Source of the DNA: Paraburkholderia ribeironis
GTDB lineage: Bacteria; Pseudomonadota; Gammaproteobacteria; Burkholderiales; Burkholderiaceae
Assembly (NCBI RefSeq): GCF_900019265.1
Contig: NZ_CYGX02000003.1
Location: 31,042 to 95,041, forward strand
DNA: 64,000 bases
Reading direction: 5' to 3'
Both the position numbers and the translations under genes were made by a program. The notes beneath the pieces were generated by a model. The model saw only the letters and a list, made by a program, of their open reading frames with translations, was not told the DNA's origin and ran no database searches. This document shows, piece after piece, positions 37,502 through 46,224 of this stretch (position 1 is the first letter of the stretch; every line of letters begins with the position of its first letter).

Positions 37502-38417
37502 GCGCCCGCTGACGGCCGGTGTGCCGAACGCGCGGCAGCGCCGTTTCAACCATCCCCTCGCGTCCTGGTCGAACGGGCTGTTCGTGTTGCCGTTCGTGAT
37601 CGTCTACATGCTGTTGCTGGTTGTGCCACTCGCGTATGGCTGGTGGCTGAGCTTGCAGAACGTCGATCTGCTCGGCGGCACAACCGAGTTCATCGGCCTG
37701 AAGAACTATCTCGACCTCGCGTCCGATCCGATCTTTCGCGGCGCCGTGCGCAACACGTTCTACTTCGTGTTCATGACCGTGCCGATGTTCGTCGCGCTCG
37801 GTCTTGCGCTCGCATTGGTGCTCAACCGGCCGGGCCGATTCTGCGCCGCGCTGCGTGCGATCTTCTTCGGTTCGTCGGTGCTGTCGGTGACGATCGTCAC
37901 GCTCGTCTGGAAGCTGGTATTGATGCCTGGTCATGGGCTGCTCGCCGACGTCAGCCGCGCGCTGAACATCCCCGAGTACGTGCCGCTCGTCCATGAAGCT
38001 ACGGCGCTGCCGATGATCGCGATCGTCACCGTGTGGTGGATCGTGGGCCTGCCGATGATGCTGTTTCTTGCCGCGCTTCAGCAGATCCCACAGGAGTTAT
38101 ACGAAGCGGCCGCGCTCGATAACGCGACCCGTTGGCGCACGTTCGTATCGATCACGTTGCCGTCGATCCGGCGCACCGTCGCGCTGGTTGCGGTGATCGA
38201 AGCGGTGTTCCAGTTTCAGCTGTTCGGTCAGGCGCAATTGCTGACCGGCGGCGGTCCGAACAATGCATCGCGACCACTCGTCCAGTTCATTTACGAATCC
38301 GGCTTCCGCCAATGGTTGTTCGGCTATTCGGCTGCCGCGGCCCAGGTGCTGTTCGCACTGATGCTGCTAGGTATCGCCGTGCAGTCATGGATCGTACGCA
38401 GAAAGGATCCCGCATGA
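37491..38417 (+). CDS. sugar ABC transporter permease (MalF/UgpA type)
   Basis: The 308-residue inner-membrane protein has six predicted helices. The first is NGLFVLPFVIVYMLLLVVPLAYGWWLS, and the ATPase-contacting EAA loop reads ELYEAAALDNATRWRTFVSITLPSIRRT. It pairs with the downstream permease to form the CUT1-family channel. It overlaps the ATPase gene by 11 bp and the next permease by an ATGA, showing translational coupling. The exact sugar cannot be read from this gene. Confidence 0.92.
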   Translation: MAAERPLTAGVPNARQRRFNHPLASWSNGLFVLPFVIVYMLLLVVPLAYGWWLSLQNVDLLGGTTEFIGLKNYLDLASDPIFRGAVRNTFYFVFMTVPMFVALGLALALVLNRPGRFCAALRAIFFGSSVLSVTIVTLVWKLVLMPGHGLLADVSRALNIPEYVPLVHEATALPMIAIVTVWWIVGLPMMLFLAALQQIPQELYEAAALDNATRWRTFVSITLPSIRRTVALVAVIEAVFQFQLFGQAQLLTGGGPNNASRPLVQFIYESGFRQWLFGYSAAAAQVLFALMLLGIAVQSWIVRRKDPA

Positions 38418-39301
38418 GTACCGCCGCACTGGAGTCCGCTTCGAATCCCGCCGGCCCCGAACGTTCGCGCGGTTCGTTGGCCGGCCGTCTCGGCGAGCGC
38501 GTGATGCTCGGTGCCGTGGTGCTGCTCGCGCTCGTCTGGATCGCGCCGGTCGTCTGGGTGTTCGCGCTGTCGTTCAAGCCGAACGCGTTCCTGCAGCAGC
38601 ATACCGATGTGCTGTTCTCGCCGCCATTCACGCTGCAGAACTACACCAGCATCATCGGCACGTCGGCTGTTGGCGGCTGGCTGATCAACAGCGCGATCGT
38701 CGCGCTGGGCCAGACCTTGCTCACGCTCGTGATCGCGTCGCTGGCGGGCTACGGCTTTGCGCGCACGACGTTTCCAGGCAAGCGCTGGCTGTACGTGATC
38801 TGCCTCGCGGGACTCGCGGTTCCCGAGCAGGCGCTCGTGATTCCACTGCATAGCCTCTTCGCGTCGCTCGACTGGCACAACACCTATGGCGCGCTGATCA
38901 TGCCGCGGCTCGCGTCGCCGTTCGGCGTGTACCTGATGACGCAATACTTCAAGGCCGTGCCCATCGACATCGAGGAAGCCGCGCTGCTCGACAACGCGTC
39001 GCGCTTCAAGGTGTTCTGGCGCATCGTGCTGCCGCTGTCGATTCCGGCACAGGCGACGCTTGCGATCTTCACCTTCCTCAGCGCGTGGAACGACTACCTG
39101 TGGCCGCTCGTGTCGGCATCGAAGCCGGAGATGTATACGTTGACGATCGGCCTCGCGTCGACGCAAGGCAATTTCGCTCAGTCCGAGGGCATCGGCTACC
39201 TGATGGCGCAAGCCGTGTTCGCCGGCCTGCCGATCTTCGTGCTGTACCTGTTTTTCCAGAAGTACATCGTGGCCGCCGTGGCGGGCACCACGGTGCGCTG
39301 A
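38414..39301 (+). CDS. sugar ABC transporter permease (MalG/UgpE type)
   Basis: The 295-residue permease has a first helix VMLGAVVLLALVWIAPVVWVFALSFKP, five more hydrophobic segments and the EAA loop DIEEAALLDNASRFKVFWRIVLPLSIPA. FLSAWNDYLWPLV is typical of the second CUT1 permease. The start ATG overlaps the previous stop (ATGA). A 131-bp gap follows before the binding-protein gene, a spacing often seen where the periplasmic component is made at higher level. Confidence 0.92.
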   Translation: MSTAALESASNPAGPERSRGSLAGRLGERVMLGAVVLLALVWIAPVVWVFALSFKPNAFLQQHTDVLFSPPFTLQNYTSIIGTSAVGGWLINSAIVALGQTLLTLVIASLAGYGFARTTFPGKRWLYVICLAGLAVPEQALVIPLHSLFASLDWHNTYGALIMPRLASPFGVYLMTQYFKAVPIDIEEAALLDNASRFKVFWRIVLPLSIPAQATLAIFTFLSAWNDYLWPLVSASKPEMYTLTIGLASTQGNFAQSEGIGYLMAQAVFAGLPIFVLYLFFQKYIVAAVAGTTVR

Positions 39302-39432
39302 ACCGCTGGCACACCGATGTTTCCAACTTCGGCGCCTTGCTTGAAATGAACCGGTCACGCCGGTAACCCATAGCGGCCGCGCGGTGTCGATTGGAAATAC
39401 GCGGCTCATCGAGTATTCGACAGGAGACAACC

Positions 39433-40767
39433 ATGCAGAGATCGCTCGTACGCGGTGCGCTTTCGCTTGCCTTGCTGAGTCTGGCGGCCGGCCTCGCGGC
39501 GCCGGCTCAGGCCAAAACCGAAATTACGCTGTCGCGCTTTTTCGGCGCCTGCGACGCTGAATACGGCAAGGTGAACGACGTGAGCAAGGCCACGGGTGAG
39601 TGCGGAATCATCACGACGCTGGTCAATGAGTTCAATGCGACGAACAAGGAAGACATCGTCGTCAAGCCGCAGATCATCGAATGGGCTCCTTACTATACGC
39701 AGATCGACGCGCGCATTCTGAGTCACGACGTACCGACGATCTCGGTCATGCACGAAGCAGTGCTCGGCGACTATGTGAAGCGCAAGCTCGTCGAACCGCT
39801 CGACGACGGGTTCAGATCGGTGGGGGTCGATACGAAGGACTTCACGGACCACGCGCGCCGCGGCGTCACGTTCGACAGCAAGACCTACGCATTGCCGTTC
39901 GACACGCATTCGTGGCTCTGGCATATCAACATCAATCTGTTCAGGAAGGCGGGTCTGGTCGACGCGAGCGGCAAGCCGATCCTGCCGACCACGCCCGACG
40001 AACTGCTGAAGCAGGCGAAACAGTTCAAGGACAAGACCGGTCTGCCGTACATCACGATGCCGATCGCCAACGAGAGCGCCGCGCAGACGCGCTCGCTGTA
40101 CACGATGGTCTATCAGCAGAACGGCACGCTCTTTCCGTCAGGCCCGACAAGAATCGATCCGCGCGTCAAGCCCGTGACCAACGCACTGCAATTGCTGGAT
40201 GGGCTGATGAAGGCGGGCGACATCACCCCGAACCTCGACTATGGCGCGTCGAACCAGGCGTTCATGAACGGCAAGGCAGGTGTGCTGATCTGCGGCACAT
40301 GGGTGATCGAGGACCTGACCAACCTGTCGAAGAAAACCGATTCGCCGCTCGCCAACAACGGCTACGAGGTCGTGCCATTCCCGAACCTGTTCCAGAAGAA
40401 AGCGGTGTGGGCCGATGGCCACTCATGGGTCATGCTCAAGGGCGGCGCGAAGGATGACAAGAGCCGGCACGCCGCGTTCGTGTTCCTCAAGTTCCTCTAC
40501 GACCACGACGCCGACTGGGCCCGTACCGGGCATCTGCCGGCGCGGCAGTCGGTCATCGATAGCGCGGCGTTCAACGCGTTGCCGCATCGCGCGGACATCA
40601 AGGAGATCTCGTCCACCGGCTATTCGCTGCCGAACACTGTGCCGCGTCAGTTCGCGATTCAGGAGATCGTCGGCAGCGAGGTCAGCAACATGTTGACCTC
40701 AGGCAAGCCGATTGCCGCCGTCGAACAGGATGCACAAGACCGCGTCAACAAGCTGCTGTCCAGGTAG
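39433..40767 (+). CDS. periplasmic sugar-binding protein of the ABC importer
   Basis: The 444-residue protein has a signal peptide (MQRSLVRGALSLALLSLAAGLAAPAQA) and a family 1 extracellular solute-binding fold. The mature start is KTEITLSRFFGACDAEYG, with motifs such as VPTISVMHEAVLGDYVKRKLVEPL, YALPFDTHSWLWHINI, NGKAGVLICGTWV and WADGHSWVMLKGG. An aromatic-rich cleft fits a carbohydrate, probably an arabinose-containing saccharide given the neighbouring GH51 gene. AGGAG precedes the ATG at 39433. Confidence 0.9.
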   Translation: MQRSLVRGALSLALLSLAAGLAAPAQAKTEITLSRFFGACDAEYGKVNDVSKATGECGIITTLVNEFNATNKEDIVVKPQIIEWAPYYTQIDARILSHDVPTISVMHEAVLGDYVKRKLVEPLDDGFRSVGVDTKDFTDHARRGVTFDSKTYALPFDTHSWLWHININLFRKAGLVDASGKPILPTTPDELLKQAKQFKDKTGLPYITMPIANESAAQTRSLYTMVYQQNGTLFPSGPTRIDPRVKPVTNALQLLDGLMKAGDITPNLDYGASNQAFMNGKAGVLICGTWVIEDLTNLSKKTDSPLANNGYEVVPFPNLFQKKAVWADGHSWVMLKGGAKDDKSRHAAFVFLKFLYDHDADWARTGHLPARQSVIDSAAFNALPHRADIKEISSTGYSLPNTVPRQFAIQEIVGSEVSNMLTSGKPIAAVEQDAQDRVNKLLSR

Positions 40768-40785
40768 TGGTCGCACGCCTGCCCC

Positions 40786-40825
40786 GAACTCAACGGAACT
40801 CAACGGAACCTCACCGAACCCAACG
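40786..40825. repeat. 10-bp tandem repeat, 4 imperfect units
   Basis: Four units of the type GAACTCAACG fill part of the 124-bp gap between the binding-protein and arabinofuranosidase genes. The first two are identical. Confidence 0.85.
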
Positions 40826-40891
40826 GGCTCAATAGCCGGCGTGCCGCATCGCGCGGCACGCGCAGGCGATCTCACAACAGGACCTATCACA

Positions 40892-42412
40892 ATGATTACT
40901 TCCCGCCTTGTCGTCGACCGGGATTTCGTCGTCGCGGATCTTGACCGGCGCGTGTTCGGTACTTTCGTCGAACATATGGGCCGCTGCGTCTATACCGGCA
41001 TTTATGAGCCGGATCACCCCGACGCGGATGAGCGCGGCTATCGAAAAGACGTGATGGCGCTCACACGCGAACTCGGACCGACGATCGTCCGTTATCCCGG
41101 CGGCAACTTTTTGTCGGGCTATAACTGGGAAGACGGTGTCGGCCCGAAGGCGCAGCGGCCGAAGCGGCTCGATCTCGCATGGTATTCGGTCGAGACCAAT
41201 CAGTTCGGCACCAACGAATTCATCGACTGGTGCCGCGAGCTCGATATCGAGCCGATGTACGGGGTCAATCTCGGCACGCGCGGACCGGACGAAGCGCGCC
41301 ATTTCGTCGAGTACTGCAATCATCCTGGCGGCACCGCGCTGTCGGACCTGCGTCACGAACATGGTTATGCGAAGCCACACGACATCAAGTTCTGGTGTCT
41401 CGGCAACGAGATGGACGGTCCCTGGCAAATCGGCCGCAAGACCGCCGACGAGTACGGTCGCGTCGCGCTCGAAACGGCCAAGCTGATGCGCGCGGTCGAT
41501 CCCACCATTCAACTCGCGGCATGCGGCTCGTCGACCCATGACATGGCGACCTATGGCGCGTGGGAAGACCGCGTGCTCGAACACTGCTTCGATCAGGTCG
41601 ACTTCATCTCGTTGCATACGTACTTCGAGAACCGTCATGACTCGACCGCGGAATTCTTCGGCAACATCGACGTGATGGATCTGTTCATCAAGGAGATCGC
41701 CGCCGTTGCGGACAGCGTGGCGGCGCGCAAGCATTCGAGCAAACGCATCATGCTGTCGTTCGATGAATGGAATGTCTGGTACAAGGCCCGCACGATCAAC
41801 GATCTGCGCAAGCCGGGCTGGCCAAGCGCGCCGCGCCTGATCGAAGAGGTCTACAACGCCGAGGACGCACTGGTGGTTGGCGGCGCGCTGATCACGATGA
41901 TGAACAACGCGGATCGCGTCAAAACGGCGTGCCTCGCGCAACTCGTCAACGTGATCGGACCGATCATGACCGAGCCGGGCGGAGCCGCCTGGCGGCAGAC
42001 GATCTTTTATCCGTTCTCGCAGGCGTCGAAGTTCGGTCATGGTCGCGTGCTCAAGACGGTGATCGAATCGCCGGCCTATGAGGCCGAAACCTTCCCCGAG
42101 ATCGCCTACCTGTGCGCCGCCGTGGTCGACGACCGCGCGAGCGGCACCACTACGATCTTCGCGTTGAACCGGCACCTGACCGACGAGATGGACCTCAGCA
42201 TCGAATTGCGCGGCCTCGGCGTGGAGCGCACGCTCGATCACGCGCTCGAACTTCACCACCCGAACATGAAGGCGGTGAATACGCGCGAAGCGCCGCTGAC
42301 GGTCGTGCCCACGACCAACGAAAACGTGCTGGTCGATGGCGAGAAACTGACGGCGCGCCTGAAGCCGGGCTCGTGGAACGTGATCGTCACGACCGCGGCA
42401 AAGCGCGGCTAG
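40892..42412 (+). CDS. alpha-L-arabinofuranosidase, GH51
   Basis: The 506-residue enzyme is a GH51 hydrolase. It opens with FGTFVEHMGRCVYTGIYEP and has RYPGGNFLSGYNWEDGVGP. The acid/base Glu173 is in WCLGNEMDGPWQ and the nucleophile Glu292 in LSFDEWNVWY. It has no signal peptide, so it acts in the cytosol on imported arabinosides, releasing L-arabinose. The small C-terminal beta-domain ends in LKPGSWNVIVT. It lies in the operon after the importer genes and before a GntR-type regulator. The ribosome site is weak (ACAGGACC). Confidence 0.94.
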   Translation: MITSRLVVDRDFVVADLDRRVFGTFVEHMGRCVYTGIYEPDHPDADERGYRKDVMALTRELGPTIVRYPGGNFLSGYNWEDGVGPKAQRPKRLDLAWYSVETNQFGTNEFIDWCRELDIEPMYGVNLGTRGPDEARHFVEYCNHPGGTALSDLRHEHGYAKPHDIKFWCLGNEMDGPWQIGRKTADEYGRVALETAKLMRAVDPTIQLAACGSSTHDMATYGAWEDRVLEHCFDQVDFISLHTYFENRHDSTAEFFGNIDVMDLFIKEIAAVADSVAARKHSSKRIMLSFDEWNVWYKARTINDLRKPGWPSAPRLIEEVYNAEDALVVGGALITMMNNADRVKTACLAQLVNVIGPIMTEPGGAAWRQTIFYPFSQASKFGHGRVLKTVIESPAYEAETFPEIAYLCAAVVDDRASGTTTIFALNRHLTDEMDLSIELRGLGVERTLDHALELHHPNMKAVNTREAPLTVVPTTNENVLVDGEKLTARLKPGSWNVIVTTAAKRG

Positions 42413-42446
42413 GTGGTTCGCACGGGACGTCTACGAAGGAGGGGTG

Positions 42447-43202
42447 ATGTTCGAGCGTGAGCCCGTCGTAGGGACGATGACCGCGCAGGTCGCGCGGATC
42501 GTCGGCATGAGGATCGTCTCGGGCGAATTCGGCCCGGGCGATCTGCTCCCTGTCGAAAGCGAGTTGTGCACCGAGTACCGTGTGAGTCGCACGACTGTGC
42601 GCGAGGCGATCAAACAGCTCACCGGCAAGCGCCTGATCGAAGTGACGCCGAAGATCGGCACGCGCGTGTTGCCGTTCTCGGACTGGAATCTGCTCGACCG
42701 TGACGTGCTCGCGTGGCGGCTCAATGCGCAGTTCGATTCGAAGATCGTCGAGGACATCTTCGAGATGCGCATCTGTTTCGAGCCTCGCGCGAGCTTTCTG
42801 GCGGCGCGGCACGGCAGCGACGACGACCTTCAGCTGATCGAGCGCCGCTACCGCGAGCTGGCGAGCGCCTATGCATCGCCGTCGGCACATTCGGATGTGC
42901 GCGCGGTGGGCGAAGCGGTGCTGGAGTTTCATATGGCGATCATCGCGATGTCGCAGAACGGCATGTTCATCACGATCGGCAGTGCGATCAAGGCGGCGTT
43001 GCGGGTGTCGTCGGAGATGCTGCTGCGGCAGGCGGCGCGGCCGAGCGAAGATATCGAACTGCATGACGCCGTGCGTCGCCGGATCGTTGCGCGCGAACCG
43101 GAGGCCGCGTCCGCCGCGATGACGCGTCTGCTCGAAGCATCGCGCGAAAGGATGCTGCGCTACACGATCAGCCCGAAAGACGTGGTGTGGCGCGAAGGCT
43201 AA
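42447..43202 (+). CDS. FadR-family GntR transcriptional regulator
   Basis: The 251-residue regulator has an N-terminal winged helix (IVGMRIVSGEFGPGDLLPVESELCTEYRVSRTTVREAIKQLTGKRLIEVTPKIGTRV) and a C-terminal all-helical FCD ligand domain. The FCD metal-binding residues include Asp/His positions in VEDIFEMRICFEP, EFHMAI and ELHDAVRRRI. It is the last gene of the arabinoside operon and probably its local repressor. The start is the ATG at 42447; a GTG at 42444 directly precedes it, behind AAGGAGG. A bidirectional terminator follows. Confidence 0.9.
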   Translation: MFEREPVVGTMTAQVARIVGMRIVSGEFGPGDLLPVESELCTEYRVSRTTVREAIKQLTGKRLIEVTPKIGTRVLPFSDWNLLDRDVLAWRLNAQFDSKIVEDIFEMRICFEPRASFLAARHGSDDDLQLIERRYRELASAYASPSAHSDVRAVGEAVLEFHMAIIAMSQNGMFITIGSAIKAALRVSSEMLLRQAARPSEDIELHDAVRRRIVAREPEAASAAMTRLLEASRERMLRYTISPKDVVWREG

Positions 43203-43231
43203 AAGACGTCGGTGGATCGGCCCAAAACAGA

Positions 43232-43253
43232 AAAACGCCCCGCAGGGCGTTTT
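43232..43253. terminator. bidirectional Rho-independent terminator
   Basis: AAAACGCCC and GGGCGTTTT form a 9-bp stem with a CGCA loop. With A- and T-tracts on either side it serves both convergent genes, the GntR regulator and the porin. Confidence 0.88.
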
Positions 43254-43305
43254 CCATCACATCGATCCGGCAAGGAACGCGCGCTCCTTGCCGGCAACGA
43301 TTCGC

Positions 43306-44457
43306 TTAGAACTTGTGACGGATAGCGACGCGGAACGCCAGCTGGTTGTCTGCGCCGAGGCCGGACGTGTTGAAGTAGCTCGTGCTCGAACCGATCTGCG
43401 CTTGCAGATCCTGCGTGCCGTTGCGGCCCGACGCGATCTGATAGATACCCAGTGCGTACACGTCCGTGCGCTTGCTCAACGCGTAGTCGGCGCTCAGGTT
43501 CACCTGGTTGAAGTGGCCGGTGTTCGCGTTGCTCAGGTGCATGTACGTGTAGCCGAGACCGCCCGTGATAGCCGGCGTGAACGCGTACTTCGCGCCTGCT
43601 TCGTACGTAGCGAACGTCGTCGAGCTGCCCGTGACCGGTTCGAAGCGCGTGTTGGTGTACAACGCCCACAGCGTCGCCGCGCCGATCGCGTAACGGCCGC
43701 CCACGCCGAACGTGCGCAGATCGCGGACGTTGGCGATCGTCACGTTGGCGATGTTGGTCGAGAATGCCGGCGTAGCCTGGCTCGGGAAGGTGATGTCCGT
43801 GTACGCCGCACCGATGCCGAACGGACCGTTCGCGTAGTTCAGGCCAAAGCTGTAAGCGCGCGACGAACCCGCGGTCGTGCCGACTGCCGGTGCGCCAGCG
43901 AATGCGCCAGCCTGGTTCGAGAAGCCGTACATCGCGCCGAAGGTCAGGCCGGCGAAATTCGCGCTGCTGAACTTGACCGAGTTGTTGATGCGGCTGGAGG
44001 TCAGCTGGTCGACGTCGTTGATGTGGTAAGCGTAGTTACCCGCGACGGTCAGGCCGCCGGTCGAGTAATTGCTGCCCAGATAGTCGGTCGAGAAGGAGTA
44101 CTGACGACCGAACGTCAGCGAGCCGATGTTGTTCTGCGACAGACCGACATAGGCCTGACGGCCGAACATCGCGCCGCCCTGGCCAGCCGTGCCGTTGCCG
44201 CTGTTGAAGCCGTTTTCCAGCATGAACAGCGCCTTCAGGCCGCCACCGAGGTCTTCGGTGCCGCGCAGGCCCCAGCGACTGCCTTGCGCGACGCCGTCGT
44301 CATACTTGAAGAGGCTGCCGTGGCCGGTGGCCGTCTTCGAATTGTTCACGTAGCTGATACCGGCATCGATCAGGCCGTAAAGCGTGACGCTGCTTTGTGC
44401 GTGTGCGGCGGAAGCGAAAACTGCGAGCGTAGCGGCGGTCAATACTTTTTTGTTCAA
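43306..44457 (-). CDS. outer-membrane porin (Burkholderia type)
   Basis: The 383-residue protein has a signal peptide (MNKKVLTAATLAVFASAAHA), then the porin hallmark QSSVTLYGLIDAGISYVNN. GSRWGLRGTEDLGGGLKALFMLENGF and FGRQAYVGLS follow, with many amphipathic beta-strands and the terminal Phe in FRVAIRHKF needed for outer-membrane insertion. It forms a general diffusion pore. The start is TTG at 44457, supported by CGGAGAAC and the exact placement of the signal peptide; no in-frame ATG is suitable. A 7-bp inverted repeat (ACTTGCA/TGCAAGT, 44597-44616) lies upstream. Confidence 0.94.
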   Translation of the reverse strand: MNKKVLTAATLAVFASAAHAQSSVTLYGLIDAGISYVNNSKTATGHGSLFKYDDGVAQGSRWGLRGTEDLGGGLKALFMLENGFNSGNGTAGQGGAMFGRQAYVGLSQNNIGSLTFGRQYSFSTDYLGSNYSTGGLTVAGNYAYHINDVDQLTSSRINNSVKFSSANFAGLTFGAMYGFSNQAGAFAGAPAVGTTAGSSRAYSFGLNYANGPFGIGAAYTDITFPSQATPAFSTNIANVTIANVRDLRTFGVGGRYAIGAATLWALYTNTRFEPVTGSSTTFATYEAGAKYAFTPAITGGLGYTYMHLSNANTGHFNQVNLSADYALSKRTDVYALGIYQIASGRNGTQDLQAQIGSSTSYFNTSGLGADNQLAFRVAIRHKF

Positions 44458-44596
44458 AACGTTCTCCGATTAAAGATTAAGCGATCGCGACGCCATGCTC
44501 TTTGGCTAGGTCGTGCGACGGCCGGAAATTTAAGGGAACGCAGAGTAAGGTATGTGACAGTGCCGCGATATTTGAAATCTGTCGTGCCGGCGCGAC

Positions 44597-44616
44597 ACTT
44601 GCATCGCTTTGCAAGT
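44597..44616. promoter_or_regulatory. inverted repeat upstream of the porin gene
   Basis: ACTTGCA-N6-TGCAAGT is a perfect 7-bp inverted repeat about 140 bp before the porin start codon. It is a possible operator. Confidence 0.35.
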
Positions 44617-44749
44617 CGAAATTGCGCAAGGCGCCGTGCGTTTAAGCTTTTTGCAGCTCGTGGAGATAAGCGTGTGAGAAACGATTGATTCTCGCGTGTC
44701 GCGTGTGCATGCGACGATGCGCGTCCATTCAATCGCTTAGGGGAACAGC

Positions 44750-44881
44750 ATGCAACGCGCAGCGTACGAGTCCGACGAGGTGCACAAGTACATCGATACG
44801 CAGTTCAAAGGCGCGATCATTCCGGCATTCCGAGCGCGCCTTCAGCTACGCGTCAGTTGCTCAGCAGCGAACCGCTCCTGA
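44750..44881 (+). pseudogene. possible remnant of a gene start
   Basis: From an ATG at 44750, with GGGGAAC upstream, a 43-codon frame reads MQRAAYESDEVHKYIDTQFK and then drifts into the 3' end of the opposite-strand deacylase gene. The first 27 codons have normal Burkholderia codon use. It may be the 5' stub of a gene cut by deletion, or a short real peptide. The family is not recognised. Confidence 0.25.
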
Positions 44882-45968
44882 ACGCCTTCGCGCCGGCGAT
44901 CCGCGCGAACTCCAGGCCAGCCGTCGCAAAGCGCGTCAGATGGCGCGCATACAGCACGCCGGCCACGCTGCTCTTGACCGTGCTGACGCGGTCCGTCAAC
45001 GGGTCGACGATATCCGCGATGGCGTGTCCGGGTTCGACCCACGTGCCGACCTCGCAGCGATACACCAGCACGCCGCTCGCCGGCGCGACCAGCGGTTCGG
45101 CACCGGCGAGCGGCGTGGCGGCGAATTCGAGCGGCGGCAGTGGGGCGGCGGTGCCGTCGATCACGCCGCGCGTGGTCAGGTATTCGATGATCGCCTGCGC
45201 GTCGCGCTCGGCATAGTCGTACGACACTTCGCGCTGGCCGCGCAACTCGATCGTGACCGAGATCGAGCCGTTCGGAATCGGGAAGCGGTCGCCGTAACGG
45301 CCGCGCAATTCCGACCAGCAGAAGCTGTGGATTTCGTCGAACGGATTGCCGACCGAATTGAGCGCGAGGAGCGACGCCTTGGCGTCGAGATAGCGGGCGA
45401 GCGGCTCGACTTCCGGCCACAGCTCGGGGTTCGTGTACAGGTGCAGCGCGGCTTCCCAGTCGCAATGCAGATCGAGCACGACGTCGGCATCGTATGAGAG
45501 CTTTTGCAGCGCCAGACGTTGCGAGTCGAGTTCGGTGGCCGGCTGCTGCGCGTCGAGCGCCTCGCGCATTGCCGCGCGGATCGCCGCGCGGTTCGCGTCG
45601 AGGTTATCGGTCAGACGCGCTTCGATCACCGGCTGCACCAGCACCGAAAGATCATGGAAGTTGCGGTTGAAGTTCTGCGCGGTGTTGGTTTCGAAGCGTC
45701 CGCTCAGATGGCCGAGAAAGTGCTGGTTCAGACCGATCGGATTGGCCACTGGCACGATCACGACTTCGCCGCGCAGCTTGCCGGCGGCTTCCAGCGCGGC
45801 CAGCTTGCGGCGCAGCGCCCACGACACCAGCATGCCAGGCAACTCGTCGGCGTGCAGCGACGACTGGATATAAATCTTCTGCCCGCCGCCGGGACCGTAG
45901 TGGAAACTGGTCAGGTTGCGCTCGGTGCCGAGCGTCGGGGCAATCAGTGGATGGGTTTGGGTTTGCAT
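44853..45968 (-). CDS. succinylglutamate desuccinylase/aspartoacylase family (M14-like) deacylase
   Basis: The 371-residue cytosolic protein is a zinc-dependent AstE/AspA family enzyme. Ligands are in SSLHADELPGML (His, Glu) and VVLDLHCDWEA (His). VPVANPIGLNQ and FETNTAQNFNRNF contribute to the active site, and ITVELRG-like TIELRGQREVS carries the catalytic Glu. A C-terminal hammerhead-like domain (APASGVLVYRCEVGTWVEPGHAIADIVDP) follows. It probably removes an acyl group from an N-acyl amino acid or peptide. It neighbours a cationic amino-acid binding protein, which may hint at the substrate class. Confidence 0.88.
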   Translation of the reverse strand: MQTQTHPLIAPTLGTERNLTSFHYGPGGGQKIYIQSSLHADELPGMLVSWALRRKLAALEAAGKLRGEVVIVPVANPIGLNQHFLGHLSGRFETNTAQNFNRNFHDLSVLVQPVIEARLTDNLDANRAAIRAAMREALDAQQPATELDSQRLALQKLSYDADVVLDLHCDWEAALHLYTNPELWPEVEPLARYLDAKASLLALNSVGNPFDEIHSFCWSELRGRYGDRFPIPNGSISVTIELRGQREVSYDYAERDAQAIIEYLTTRGVIDGTAAPLPPLEFAATPLAGAEPLVAPASGVLVYRCEVGTWVEPGHAIADIVDPLTDRVSTVKSSVAGVLYARHLTRFATAGLEFARIAGAKAFRSGSLLSN

Positions 45969-46153
45969 GGTCTCGGATCCGCGGCTCGATCGGGCTTGCC
46001 GCTCTATGTCATTGATTACAGTGGGAAAGCGTGTCTCTCTGCAGGCTGCCTGCAGCCGCGCGGCCGGGCCGTGTCAAGCCGGCCGGCGGCGCGGCGATCG
46101 CACGATCTTAGCCGATATGACGCACGATGTGGCTTGATGCGGCGCCACAAACG

Positions 46154-46182
46154 AAACGGGCTCCGCGATGCGGAGCCCGTTT
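46154..46182 (-). terminator. Rho-independent terminator of the amino-acid binding-protein gene
   Basis: A perfect 13-bp stem (AAACGGGCTCCGC and complement) with a 3-nt loop lies 42 bp past the stop on the minus strand, followed on that strand by a short T-rich stretch. Confidence 0.8.
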
Positions 46183-46224
46183 GCTGCCAGCCGGCCAGCG
46201 CGTCGCGGGACGCGCGTGGTGGAC

